The position numbers and the translations under genes were made by a program. The notes under the pieces are model-generated. The model did no database searches. It worked only from the letters and a program-made list of their open reading frames with translations, and was not told the origin of the DNA. Positions 16,934 through 25,220 of a stretch of DNA of 64,000 nucleotides are shown one piece after another (position 1 is the first letter of the stretch; each line of letters starts with the position of its first letter). The stretch comes from Flavobacterium cutihirudinis (GTDB taxonomy: Bacteria > Bacteroidota > Bacteroidia > Flavobacteriales > Flavobacteriaceae): contig NZ_QRDQ01000010.1 of NCBI RefSeq assembly GCF_003385895.1, positions 186,001 through 250,000 of the forward strand. Reading direction: 5' to 3'.

Positions 16934-19900
16934 ATGAAGAATAACTTTAAAAAAAATCTGCTAATCAGTTCATTAGTGTCCTTGTTGGTGCTTACGATTA
17001 GTTCAGTCGCTTCGTTTATAAGCATCAAAAGTCTGTTAAACAGTAATTTTTGGGTGAATCATACGCAAGAAGTGATTTATAATTTAAATGAAGGTTCGGC
17101 AATTATTACAGAAGCGCAAACCAGTATGCGTGGTTACCTTATTACTGGCGACGAGCAATTTGCTGAGCGCTATAATGAGTATGAAGCCAGATCAAATTCG
17201 TATTTTGAAAAACTGGAAGTATTGACCAATGACAATCCTTTACAGCAAAAGCAATTAGCAGAACTGAAAGTTAAAAGGGCTAATTTCTTTAAATACCTAA
17301 ACAATCAGGTTGTCAAGAAACGTCTTGGTAAAAACACGGTGACTTTTGATTTGAATGAAGGAAGAAAGATGATGAACGAACTTCGTGCTATGATCAGAAA
17401 AATTGAGAGTATCGAACGAAAATTGCTGGAAGAACGAAGTGCCAATTCAGAGCGATATGGTACGTATAGTTTGGTTTTGATTGTGGTTGCCTTTTTTATT
17501 GCCTTTTTAATTTCGATTGTATTCTTAATCCGAATTCTGAAAGACTATAACGAACGTGTTTTTTTACAAAATGAATTAGAGAAAAAAGATATTGAAACCG
17601 CGCAGAGAATTGAGGCTATCAGTACCATTGCAACTAATATTTCAAAAGGGAATTATGATATTCGTGTAGACGATACAAAAGCAGATGCGCTTGGTAGTGT
17701 TGGTGAATCTCTTAATACAATGGGAGTTAACCTAAAACACTCGTTTGATTTATTGTCACAAAAGGAATGGCTTCAAAGCGGTATTGCAGAACTCAATAAT
17801 ACCATGTTAGGCGATAAAACATTGGAGAAATTATCAAAAGATATTATAGAATTTTTGTGCAATTATACCAACAGTAGCGCAGGAGTATTATATGTGATCG
17901 ATGGAAATGAGCTTCTTGCTGCTGGTGGTTATAGTTATATACCGAGCAAAACGAGAGAACGCATTCAAAAAGGAGAGGGGCTTATTGGGCAGGCGATTGC
18001 GTCTAAAAAGGTTTTAGAATTAAAAACGCTGACTCCGGACAATATTCAGATCAATTATGCTTTAGGTCAGGTTAAACCAACGCATATTGTGGCTGTGCCT
18101 TTATTTGATAATAAAATTGAAGGTGCACTTGAAGTAGCAAGTATCTATGGTTATTCAGAACTTCATTTGGAATTTTTCAGCGTAATTGCCAACAACATTG
18201 GTATTGCACTTCGATCTACTCAGAACAGAAGACGTGTGATGGAATTACTCGAAGAAACGAAAGCACAATCTGAGGAACTTCAGCAACAACATACCGAACT
18301 GGAAGCAATTAATGCTGAATTGGAAGCGCAGACAGAGAAACTTCAGGCTTCTGAAGAAGAACTTCGCGTACAACAGGAAGAATTGGAACAAACCAATGAA
18401 GAATTGTCTGAAAGAAGTGTTTTATTGGAAGAAAAAAACAACGAAATCCAGAAAAAATCAGAAGCTTTGGAGCTTACAACGCGCTATAAATCGGAGTTTT
18501 TGGCGAATATGTCGCATGAGCTTAGAACGCCTTTAAATTCAATTTTGCTTTTAAGCCGATTATTATCTGAGAATAATAATCAAAGCATGAACACTGAAGA
18601 AATTGAGTTTGCAAAAGTAATTCAGAGTTCAGGAAACAGTTTATTAGGTCTTATTGATGAAATTCTTGATTTATCTAAAATTGAAGCCGGAAAAATGGAG
18701 CTGGAATTTCTTGATGTTTCGACTAAAGAAATTACAGATACACTTTGGAATTTGTTTAATCTGGTTGCTAAAGAAAAAGGAATTGAATTTGAAATTATCG
18801 CAAGAGAAGCGCCAATTGTCATCAAAACAGATAAAATGCGTTTGGAACAAATTCTGAAAAACCTGATTTCAAATGCAATTAAATTTACTGAAAAAGGAAA
18901 AGTAAGCCTTGAAATAAAAATTAGCACAGACGACGAAAAAATTATTTGCTTTATTGTAAAAGATACCGGAATCGGGATTCCGTTAGAGAAACAACCGCTT
19001 GTTTTCGAAGCTTTTCAGCAAGCCGATGGATCTACAAAACGTAAATACGGCGGAACAGGTCTGGGATTATCAATTAGCAGGGAATTGGCAAAATTATTAA
19101 AAGGAGAAATAATTCTTCATAGTAAAGTTAATGAAGGAAGTTCGTTCACTTTATGTCTTCCTGTATTTGGTGCAGCGTATAATAAAATAAATGTGGAAAA
19201 AATACCTCCAATGGATTTCACAGAATTGGAACCAGAAGTGGAGCCAGTTGTCGCAAAAAAATATATAAGTCCCGTAATTCCTGACGAAATAGACGACGAC
19301 CGAAACTCAATTAAAGTTGGCGATAAAGTAATTTTGATTGTTGAAGATGATGTCAATTTTGCTAAATCACTTTTGACTTTTACACGTCAAAAAGGATATA
19401 AAGGTGTTGTTGCAGTTCGCGGCGATTATGCCTTGAATTTTACAGTGCTTTATAAGCCAGTTGGTATTTTGCTGGATATTGAACTTCCGGTGAAAAGCGG
19501 TTGGGAAGTTTTGGAAGAATTAAAAAATCACTCCGAAACGAAGCATATTCCGGTTCATATCATGTCTTCACACAAATTAAAACAAGAAAGTTTGCTAAAA
19601 GGTGCTGTTGATTTCTTAGATAAACCGGTAGCTTTTGAGAAAATTCCTGACGTGTTTTTACGAATCGAACATATTATTAATAAAGAAGCGCAAAAGGTTT
19701 TAATTATTGAAGATAATCCGAAACATGCCAAAGCTTTAGCTTATTTCCTAGAAACGTATAATATTAATTCAGAAATTAAGAGTGAAGTGTCTGAAGGACT
19801 TCAGGCTTTAAACAAAACCGAAGTTGATTGTGTAATTCTGGATATGGGAATTCCGGATAAACAAGCCTACCAAATTTTGGATGGTGTGAAGAAAAATCCT

Positions 19901-20503
19901 GGATTGGAGAATTTGCCAGTAATTGTTTTTACTGGAAAAAGTTTGTCGCTTAAGGAAGAAGTAAAAATTAAAAAATATGCTGATTCGATTATTGTAAAAA
20001 CGGCTCATTCGTACCAAAGAATGTTAGATGAGGTTTCGTTGTTTCTACATTTGGTTGAAGATAAAAAAGAAGGAAAAGATAAAAAAGAAGGGTATAAAAA
20101 ACTAAATTTACTCAACAACATTCTACACGATAAAAAAGTGCTGATTGTTGATGATGATGTCCGAAATATTTATTCGCTTACAAAAGCTTTAGAAGTTTTT
20201 AAAATGAATATTATTACGGCTTTTGACGGAAATGAAGCAATCAAAATTCTGAATGAAAATCCAGACACTGATGTAGTTTTATTAGATATGATGATGCCAA
20301 ATATGGATGGTTATGAAACAGCTGAGAAAATAAGATCGAATCCGAAATATTTAAATCTGCCTTTGATTGCCGTTACAGCAAAAGCCATGACAGGAGACAG
20401 AGAAAAATGTATAAAAGCCGGAGCGTCAGATTATATCACAAAACCGGTAGATGTTGATCAGTTGTTGTCGTTATTGCGTGTTTGGCTTTACGATAAAGTT
20501 TAA
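16934..20503 (+). CDS. Large hybrid histidine kinase with CHASE3, HAMP, GAF and three receivers
   Basis: This 1189-residue protein has two membrane helices (about 9-30 and 177-199) flanking a CHASE3-like extracellular domain. It continues with HAMP (about 200-270), GAF (about 280-425) and a long coiled coil rich in Glu and Gln (about 430-515). HisKA carries His528 (MSHELRTP) and the HATPase domain has N/G boxes. Three receivers follow with Asp848, Asp970 and Asp1118. The middle receiver is divergent (LDMGIPDK), while the third is canonical (LLDMMMPNMDGY). It is predicted to sense an envelope signal and feed a phosphorelay including the small receiver encoded next. The architecture resembles sensor kinases of CheB/CheR gene clusters. 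Confidence 0.92.
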   Translation: MKNNFKKNLLISSLVSLLVLTISSVASFISIKSLLNSNFWVNHTQEVIYNLNEGSAIITEAQTSMRGYLITGDEQFAERYNEYEARSNSYFEKLEVLTNDNPLQQKQLAELKVKRANFFKYLNNQVVKKRLGKNTVTFDLNEGRKMMNELRAMIRKIESIERKLLEERSANSERYGTYSLVLIVVAFFIAFLISIVFLIRILKDYNERVFLQNELEKKDIETAQRIEAISTIATNISKGNYDIRVDDTKADALGSVGESLNTMGVNLKHSFDLLSQKEWLQSGIAELNNTMLGDKTLEKLSKDIIEFLCNYTNSSAGVLYVIDGNELLAAGGYSYIPSKTRERIQKGEGLIGQAIASKKVLELKTLTPDNIQINYALGQVKPTHIVAVPLFDNKIEGALEVASIYGYSELHLEFFSVIANNIGIALRSTQNRRRVMELLEETKAQSEELQQQHTELEAINAELEAQTEKLQASEEELRVQQEELEQTNEELSERSVLLEEKNNEIQKKSEALELTTRYKSEFLANMSHELRTPLNSILLLSRLLSENNNQSMNTEEIEFAKVIQSSGNSLLGLIDEILDLSKIEAGKMELEFLDVSTKEITDTLWNLFNLVAKEKGIEFEIIAREAPIVIKTDKMRLEQILKNLISNAIKFTEKGKVSLEIKISTDDEKIICFIVKDTGIGIPLEKQPLVFEAFQQADGSTKRKYGGTGLGLSISRELAKLLKGEIILHSKVNEGSSFTLCLPVFGAAYNKINVEKIPPMDFTELEPEVEPVVAKKYISPVIPDEIDDDRNSIKVGDKVILIVEDDVNFAKSLLTFTRQKGYKGVVAVRGDYALNFTVLYKPVGILLDIELPVKSGWEVLEELKNHSETKHIPVHIMSSHKLKQESLLKGAVDFLDKPVAFEKIPDVFLRIEHIINKEAQKVLIIEDNPKHAKALAYFLETYNINSEIKSEVSEGLQALNKTEVDCVILDMGIPDKQAYQILDGVKKNPGLENLPVIVFTGKSLSLKEEVKIKKYADSIIVKTAHSYQRMLDEVSLFLHLVEDKKEGKDKKEGYKKLNLLNNILHDKKVLIVDDDVRNIYSLTKALEVFKMNIITAFDGNEAIKILNENPDTDVVLLDMMMPNMDGYETAEKIRSNPKYLNLPLIAVTAKAMTGDREKCIKAGASDYITKPVDVDQLLSLLRVWLYDKV

Positions 20504-20525
20504 AAATAAAATGATTTCACGAAAG

Positions 20526-20554
20526 ACCTAACAGTTTTTTTTAATCTGTTAGGT
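20526..20554 (+). other. Intra-operon hairpin between kinase and receiver genes
   Basis: ACCTAACAG (20526-20534) pairs perfectly with CTGTTAGGT (20546-20554). The loop is almost all T, so the T-run is inside the loop rather than after it. It may be a weak terminator or a transcript-processing site that adjusts expression of the downstream genes. Confidence 0.55.
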
Positions 20555-20572
20555 TTCATAAAATAATAATAA

Positions 20573-20938
20573 ATGAGTAAAAAACGACTTTTAATTGTAG
20601 ATGACGATTCCCGGAATATTTTTGCATTAACGCATACATTACGTGTCAAATCTTATGATTGTCTGTCTTGCACAAGTGCAGAAGAAGCATTAAAACTATT
20701 ACAATCAGATGAAAAGATTGATGCAGTTTTGTTGGATATGATGATGCCGGAAATGGATGGTTACGATGCAATTCCGCTAATAAAAGCGATTCCGTCAAGA
20801 GAATCAACTTTTGTTATTGCGGTAACTGCTCAAGCCATGACTGGCGATAAAGAAAAATGTTTAGAGGCTGGGGCAGATGATTATATTTCAAAACCGGTAG
20901 ATGTTGATAAATTACTGCTTATTCTAAATAGAATTTGA
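20573..20938 (+). CDS. Single-domain response regulator (receiver only)
   Basis: This 121-residue CheY-like receiver has acidic residues at 10-12 (VDDD), phospho-acceptor Asp55 (LLDMMMP), Thr/Ala at VTAQAM and the KPVD lysine. It has no output domain. It closely resembles the third receiver of the upstream kinase (Asp1118, MMMPNMDGY), which suggests duplication. It is likely a phosphate shuttle or output to a binding partner. It is part of the same transcription unit, 69 bp after the kinase gene. Confidence 0.9.
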   Translation: MSKKRLLIVDDDSRNIFALTHTLRVKSYDCLSCTSAEEALKLLQSDEKIDAVLLDMMMPEMDGYDAIPLIKAIPSRESTFVIAVTAQAMTGDKEKCLEAGADDYISKPVDVDKLLLILNRI

Positions 20939-20957
20939 GTAAAATTTGAATGTTATT

Positions 20958-21767
20958 ATGATTGAGGATATTGAGTTAGAGACGCTTATCAACGAAGTTT
21001 ACGAATATTATGGTTTTGATTTTGGAAGTTACTCGAAAGCTTCGCTTAAAAGGCGTGTAAATAGAGTTTTTCAATTAGATGGCTTTACGCATTTTCATGA
21101 GTTTCTTTCAAAAGTTCGGTCTGATCCGGAATATTACAAAAGAATGGTTGACGAAATTACAGTTAATGTAACAGAAATGTTTCGTGATCCGGCATTCTAT
21201 AGTGTTTTGAGAAAGCAAATTTTACCCCTTTTAGGAACAAAACCTTTTATCAGGTTATGGCACGCGGGTTGTTCAACCGGCGAAGAAGTATATTCTATGG
21301 CCATAATGCTGAAAGAAGCTGGTTTGCTTCATAAATCGTTAATTTATGCAACCGATATTAATGCTACGGTTTTAGAAACGGCCAAAAAAGGAATTTTTCC
21401 ATTGAGAATGATGAAAGAATATTCGCAAAACTATCGTGATGCCGGCGGTCAGGAAGATTTTTCTAGCTATTATACTGCAAATTACGGTATTGCAAAGTTC
21501 AATGGTGATTTGGCAGAAAAAATGGTTTTCTCACAGCACAATTTGGTTTCAGATACTTCTTTTAATGAGTTTGATATGATTTTGTGCCGTAATGTTTTAA
21601 TCTATTTTGACGCAGATCTTCAAAAAAGGGTTATTAATTTATTTGATGAAAGTTTAGCTGTTCTTGGTTTTTTAGCTTTAGGAACAAAAGAAACCATAAA
21701 ATATTCTATTGCTCCTAACAAATACAAACAATTGGATAAAGATAAAATATGGAGGAAATTAAAATAA
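20958..21767 (+). CDS. cheR: CheR-type protein methyltransferase
   Basis: This 269-residue protein from the ATG at 20958 (the longer frame uses TTG) has an N-terminal CheR helical domain (YYGFDFGSYSKASLKRRV, FRDPAFY). The S-adenosylmethionine site is LWHAGCSTGEEVYSMA, followed by CRNVLIYFD, a typical CheR motif. CheR methylates glutamates in chemoreceptors. No chemoreceptor, CheA or CheW lies in the window, so its target here is unknown. Its stop codon overlaps the preferred start of cheB. Confidence 0.88.
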   Translation: MIEDIELETLINEVYEYYGFDFGSYSKASLKRRVNRVFQLDGFTHFHEFLSKVRSDPEYYKRMVDEITVNVTEMFRDPAFYSVLRKQILPLLGTKPFIRLWHAGCSTGEEVYSMAIMLKEAGLLHKSLIYATDINATVLETAKKGIFPLRMMKEYSQNYRDAGGQEDFSSYYTANYGIAKFNGDLAEKMVFSQHNLVSDTSFNEFDMILCRNVLIYFDADLQKRVINLFDESLAVLGFLALGTKETIKYSIAPNKYKQLDKDKIWRKLK

Positions 21768-22336
21768 TGTCGAATTGCAAAGTAGTTATTATTGGAGGAT
21801 CTGCGGGTAGTTTGAATGCTTTAATGCAGATTTTGCCTGAGCTGATCAAACTTAATGATTTTGCATTGGTAATTGTTCTTCATAGAAAAAGTACAGACGA
21901 TCAGACTTTAGAGGATTTAATCACATTAAAGTCAAATATAAAAGTAAAAGCTATTGAAGATAAATTGCCTCTTTTACCGGGTTTTATTTATATCGCACCT
22001 TCTAATTATCATTTATTATTTGAAAAAGAAGAAATTCTTGCTTTAGATACTTCCGAAAAAATAAACTACAGTCGTCCAAGTATTGATGTTTCTTTTGAAT
22101 CAGCTGCAGAGGTTTATGGTTCGTCTCTGATCGGGATTTTATTATCAGGTTCCAATACAGATGGGACAGAAGGTCTAAAAGCAATTAAAGCAGCAGGTGG
22201 AACAATTGCGGTTCAAAATCCACTTTCGGCTGAAATGCCTTTTATGCCAAACAATGCGATTTTGTATAGTGACCCCGATTTGATTTTAAATATTCAGGAA
22301 ATCCTTCATTTTATTGCATCAGTAAATACAAAATAG
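21767..22336 (+). CDS. cheB: CheB-type methylesterase domain without receiver
   Basis: This 189-residue protein has only the CheB esterase domain. The catalytic triad is readable: Ser12 (GGSAGS), His39 (VLHRKS), Asp132 (GSNTDGTEG). The usual N-terminal receiver of CheB is missing, so control must come from another protein, perhaps the lone receiver two genes upstream. The start was placed at 21767, because GGAGG lies 11 bases before it and the ATG overlaps the cheR stop (TAATG). A start at 21749 would add six residues. Function in demethylating a substrate of the neighbouring CheR is likely. Confidence 0.88.
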   Translation: MSNCKVVIIGGSAGSLNALMQILPELIKLNDFALVIVLHRKSTDDQTLEDLITLKSNIKVKAIEDKLPLLPGFIYIAPSNYHLLFEKEEILALDTSEKINYSRPSIDVSFESAAEVYGSSLIGILLSGSNTDGTEGLKAIKAAGGTIAVQNPLSAEMPFMPNNAILYSDPDLILNIQEILHFIASVNTK

Positions 22337-22809
22337 TCTAAAATCGAGGTTCAGTGTATTTTGCTTTTTTATTGAGTGAAAACTAGTAGACTTTTTGAGT
22401 TTTCCTGCAAGGTTTCCAAAACCTTGTAGGTTGGATGTAAATTTTAAAGTTATAAATTTTAGAATTTCGTTCGTTTTTTTATCCCGCTAGGGATTAAATA
22501 TCGGTAGAAATTAATTTTATCTAATGCGCATTTGTCCCGTAGGGACTATACATTTTATATAATTCTTAATAAAAATAGCATTAGAGATATAGTCCCTACG
22601 GGACAAAATTTAACTGAGATATTTTTTCTACCGATATTTAATCCCTAGCGGGATAAAAAAGAGCCCAAATGAATTTTTGCAGATTTAATTAAATTTGGCA
22701 GCCCAACTTATAGTGCCATTTCTATGAATGCAAATACCTACAAGGTTTTGAAAACCTTGCAGGAATTTAAACCTCCAATTTTTTTTAAAATTATTCCTAA
22801 ACGGACAAT
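22337..22809. repeat. Nested triple inverted repeat (360 bp) in a convergent spacer
   Basis: Three arms face each other concentrically. The outer arms, 22404-22430 and 22737-22763 (CCTGCAAGGTTT core), match at 26 of 27 bases. The middle arms, 22475-22510 and 22625-22660, match perfectly over 36 bases (core ATCCCGCTAGGGAT). The inner arms, 22531-22550 and 22588-22607, match perfectly over 20 bases (core GTCCCGTAGGGAC). CTAATGC and GCATTAG add a fourth short pair inside. Each arm also holds its own small palindrome. No gene is present. It lies between convergent cheB and an outer-membrane protein gene. Confidence 0.9.
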
Positions 22810-23586
22810 TTAATTTTTTGGCTGAGGTTTTTCGTCTTCAGGAAGAATAATTTTATTCAGTTCCGCTTCTTTTTCGGCTTTTTTTCTCGCCGCTTTTCCT
22901 TTTCCAATAGGAATTCCTGCAGTAATATACCAGGATCTGTTGAATTGATTATTTGGTCCGTCGCCTTTCATTACGGTTACCAGACCGTAATAATACTGAA
23001 CGGTAAAATTAAGACCGTTACCAACATTTAGATGATAGCCAAGTCCGGCTGCAAGTCCTGCATCAATAACATGAATTTGATCGCGAATATTTCTTTTATA
23101 GAGAACATCGTCTTTTTCATATTCAGTTTTGAATTCATCAAAAGCTTTTGCTAACAAGCCAAACTGTGGTCCGGCTTTTACATAGATATTGTTTTTGAAT
23201 TGATATTTTATCAAAATAGGAACATTAAAATAGCGTATTTCACGGTTTACACTTCCGCCGGCAAAAGTATTGTCTAAATTGGTATCGCCTGTGGGATAAA
23301 CCGGAATTCCCTGCGCACCCATAGGAGATTTTACAATAACGCCGGTATTAATCATCCAGGCTGGATTTTTCTTTGATCTAAAATCGAAGTAAAATCCAAG
23401 ATTAAAACCAGGATTTGTTCCCGAAGATTCCATATTTGAAATGGTAGAAAAATTTGCCCCACCTTCTAAACCAAATTCCAAAAACTCCGAATTAAGTTTA
23501 TCTCCAAAAATTAAGGAAATTAAAACTTGTGATTGGGCTGAACTGATACAAAAGATGGTAAAAACGATTAATAAAATCTTTTTCAT
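22810..23586 (-). CDS. Outer-membrane beta-barrel (PorT-like) protein
   Basis: This 258-residue protein has a signal peptide ending near SAQSQ. The strand pattern is typical of Bacteroidota outer-membrane beta-barrels: FGLEGGANFSTISN, GFNLGFYFDFRS, FNVPILIKYQF, VKAGPQFGLLA, and ITAGIPIGK near the end. The C-terminal 40 residues are Lys/Glu-rich and do not look like barrel strands. The role is unknown. It follows the 373-residue gene by 12 bp and is probably its operon partner. Confidence 0.75.
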   Translation of the reverse strand: MKKILLIVFTIFCISSAQSQVLISLIFGDKLNSEFLEFGLEGGANFSTISNMESSGTNPGFNLGFYFDFRSKKNPAWMINTGVIVKSPMGAQGIPVYPTGDTNLDNTFAGGSVNREIRYFNVPILIKYQFKNNIYVKAGPQFGLLAKAFDEFKTEYEKDDVLYKRNIRDQIHVIDAGLAAGLGYHLNVGNGLNFTVQYYYGLVTVMKGDGPNNQFNRSWYITAGIPIGKGKAARKKAEKEAELNKIILPEDEKPQPKN

Positions 23587-23598
23587 ATAATGGATGAA

Positions 23599-24720
23599 TT
23601 ACAGTCCAAAACGGTATTGAAGACTACCCAGAACTTGTGTACGGCTTCCTAAGAAACCACATTCTGCACGAAACATAAAGTGTCTGTTAAATTGATATTG
23701 AGACCCAATAATAAAGTTCCACATATCTTTTGGTCTTTTTTGAAGCGAATACTGTACAGATGAATCACTAGCAGTGCTTAAAGCTCCGTCCAGAGTTGCC
23801 AGAAAAGTTCCTGCTCTGTCTAAGGCTCTGTTTGCTGTGTTGTGTTTGGCTACATTAACCGGATTTTTTTGTTCTGCCGGTGTAAGGCCATCCCACCAAT
23901 TATCTACTTTTGTTTGATTTTCGGATACTTTTTGAAGACCACTGTCTACTTTAGCCTGAGCGCCGCTTAGATCAATAAAATCAGACAAAGGCAAATCTCC
24001 GTTTGTGTCTCCGGAAATATGAACTCTAAAAGCTCCAACCCACACGGCGATATTGGTGTCAGGTTTGTTGAATTTAAAAGTTTTACCTAATCTTGGTCCA
24101 AAAATATAAGAAAAAGCAGGTTTATCTAACGAACTGATATCGGTCCAGGCCATATTCATATCCAGCGCAAACCAACCTCCTCCAATACCAATTGTTGGCG
24201 TCATACCGATACCGAAAGTTGTGGCATCAAAATTTGCTTTGGTACTGAAACTCGCAATTTCGGACCAATTGTTATCTGAATCCGGAACCCAAATCCCTGC
24301 ATTGATTTTAGTTGCTGTATTTGCTTTTCCGAAAATTCCATAAATATTTAAAAAGGGAAGCAACCAAACATCTGGTCTAATAGTAAGTGCACCGGCTTCT
24401 ACAGTTGATTTATTAAATCGTACGATTTCATCTAAGTTATATTGAGGGCCGTGATTAAAACCAATATTCAAATCATTGATAACAATCTCAGATTCCTGCC
24501 AAAAGTAATTAACTGAAACTCCGGCAGAATAGGGAAGTTTATATCCTTTTTGAGCTACTTTTTCTCCCCAAATTGGAAGAGCATAGGGGTACTTTTCTAC
24601 TTTAAGACTATCTTTTAACTCGGCATTTTTTTTCCCTACAATTTTGTCGGTATAGACCTGCCCAAAAATTTGCATGCTAAATAATAATAAAAAGGCTGAT
24701 ATTAGTGTGTTACATTTCAT
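23599..24720 (-). CDS. Predicted outer-membrane beta-barrel protein of unknown function
   Basis: This 373-residue protein has a signal peptide ending near IFGQ. It has repeated amphipathic strands (AGVSVNYFWQESEIVI, FGIGMTPTIGIGGGWFAL, VWVGAFRVHISG) and ends in LGSLQYRFGL, an aromatic-rich terminus typical of barrels. A helical insertion around residues 250-310 is unusual for a barrel of this size. No named family was recognised. It is the first gene of a two-gene minus-strand unit. Confidence 0.65.
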   Translation of the reverse strand: MKCNTLISAFLLLFSMQIFGQVYTDKIVGKKNAELKDSLKVEKYPYALPIWGEKVAQKGYKLPYSAGVSVNYFWQESEIVINDLNIGFNHGPQYNLDEIVRFNKSTVEAGALTIRPDVWLLPFLNIYGIFGKANTATKINAGIWVPDSDNNWSEIASFSTKANFDATTFGIGMTPTIGIGGGWFALDMNMAWTDISSLDKPAFSYIFGPRLGKTFKFNKPDTNIAVWVGAFRVHISGDTNGDLPLSDFIDLSGAQAKVDSGLQKVSENQTKVDNWWDGLTPAEQKNPVNVAKHNTANRALDRAGTFLATLDGALSTASDSSVQYSLQKRPKDMWNFIIGSQYQFNRHFMFRAECGFLGSRTQVLGSLQYRFGL

Positions 24721-25220
24721 TGATTAGACTGTTTTAATGTTAATTAATTGAACTGCGAAAAAAAATATGTACTAATGCTATTTTGAAAATCTTTTTATTG
24801 TTATGCTATATAAATTGTATTATAGTTGGATATTAAGGCTTAATAATGTGTTAATTAGTGTTAAAGTTAACGAAATTTTCTTACCACATACAATATTTTT
24901 TAAGAAAGTGTAAAATCAATTCGAAATACAATTCTGGCTGTTAAAAAGTTGATTGTATTTTATCTCGTTATCGATTCGTTTAAACTTTTTGTAACTACTA
25001 GATTAGTAGTTAGTTATGTTTGCTTTTGGTTATTAAATGCCAAAGTTTTTTAAACAGAAATGATAAAAATGTATTGATATAAAGGCTTTTATGTATTTAA
25101 ATTATTTTGGGATAAAAACAATTGCCACAAAATCCGTAAATTTAGAACATTAATATTGCAGGTTTCTAAACTTGGAAAACCAGACCTGCTAAGCAAAATT
25201 ATAAAAGTTTAAAATTTTCA
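24721..25220. other. 500-bp divergent intergenic region with a 21-bp palindrome
   Basis: It separates the minus-strand outer-membrane pair from the plus-strand P-type ATPase. It is AT-rich and lacks genes. The one clear feature is the palindrome at 24992-25012. No convincing -33/-7 pair was found. Confidence 0.55.
24992..25012. promoter_or_regulatory. Perfect 9-bp inverted repeat, candidate operator
   Basis: TAACTACTA-GAT-TAGTAGTTA is symmetric over 9 bp around a 3-base centre. It lies about 210 bp upstream of the metal ATPase start and about 270 bp upstream of the divergent outer-membrane gene. It looks like a binding site for a dimeric regulator; which gene it serves is unknown. Confidence 0.45.

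Noticed and set aside
20946..20957. TTG start of CheR
   Set aside because: Only a 4-residue extension; the ATG at 20958 precedes the recognised domain.
22337..22809. Small RNA or hairpin transcript from the nested repeat
   Set aside because: No promoter was found and the symmetry is better explained as a DNA element; kept as a repeat only.
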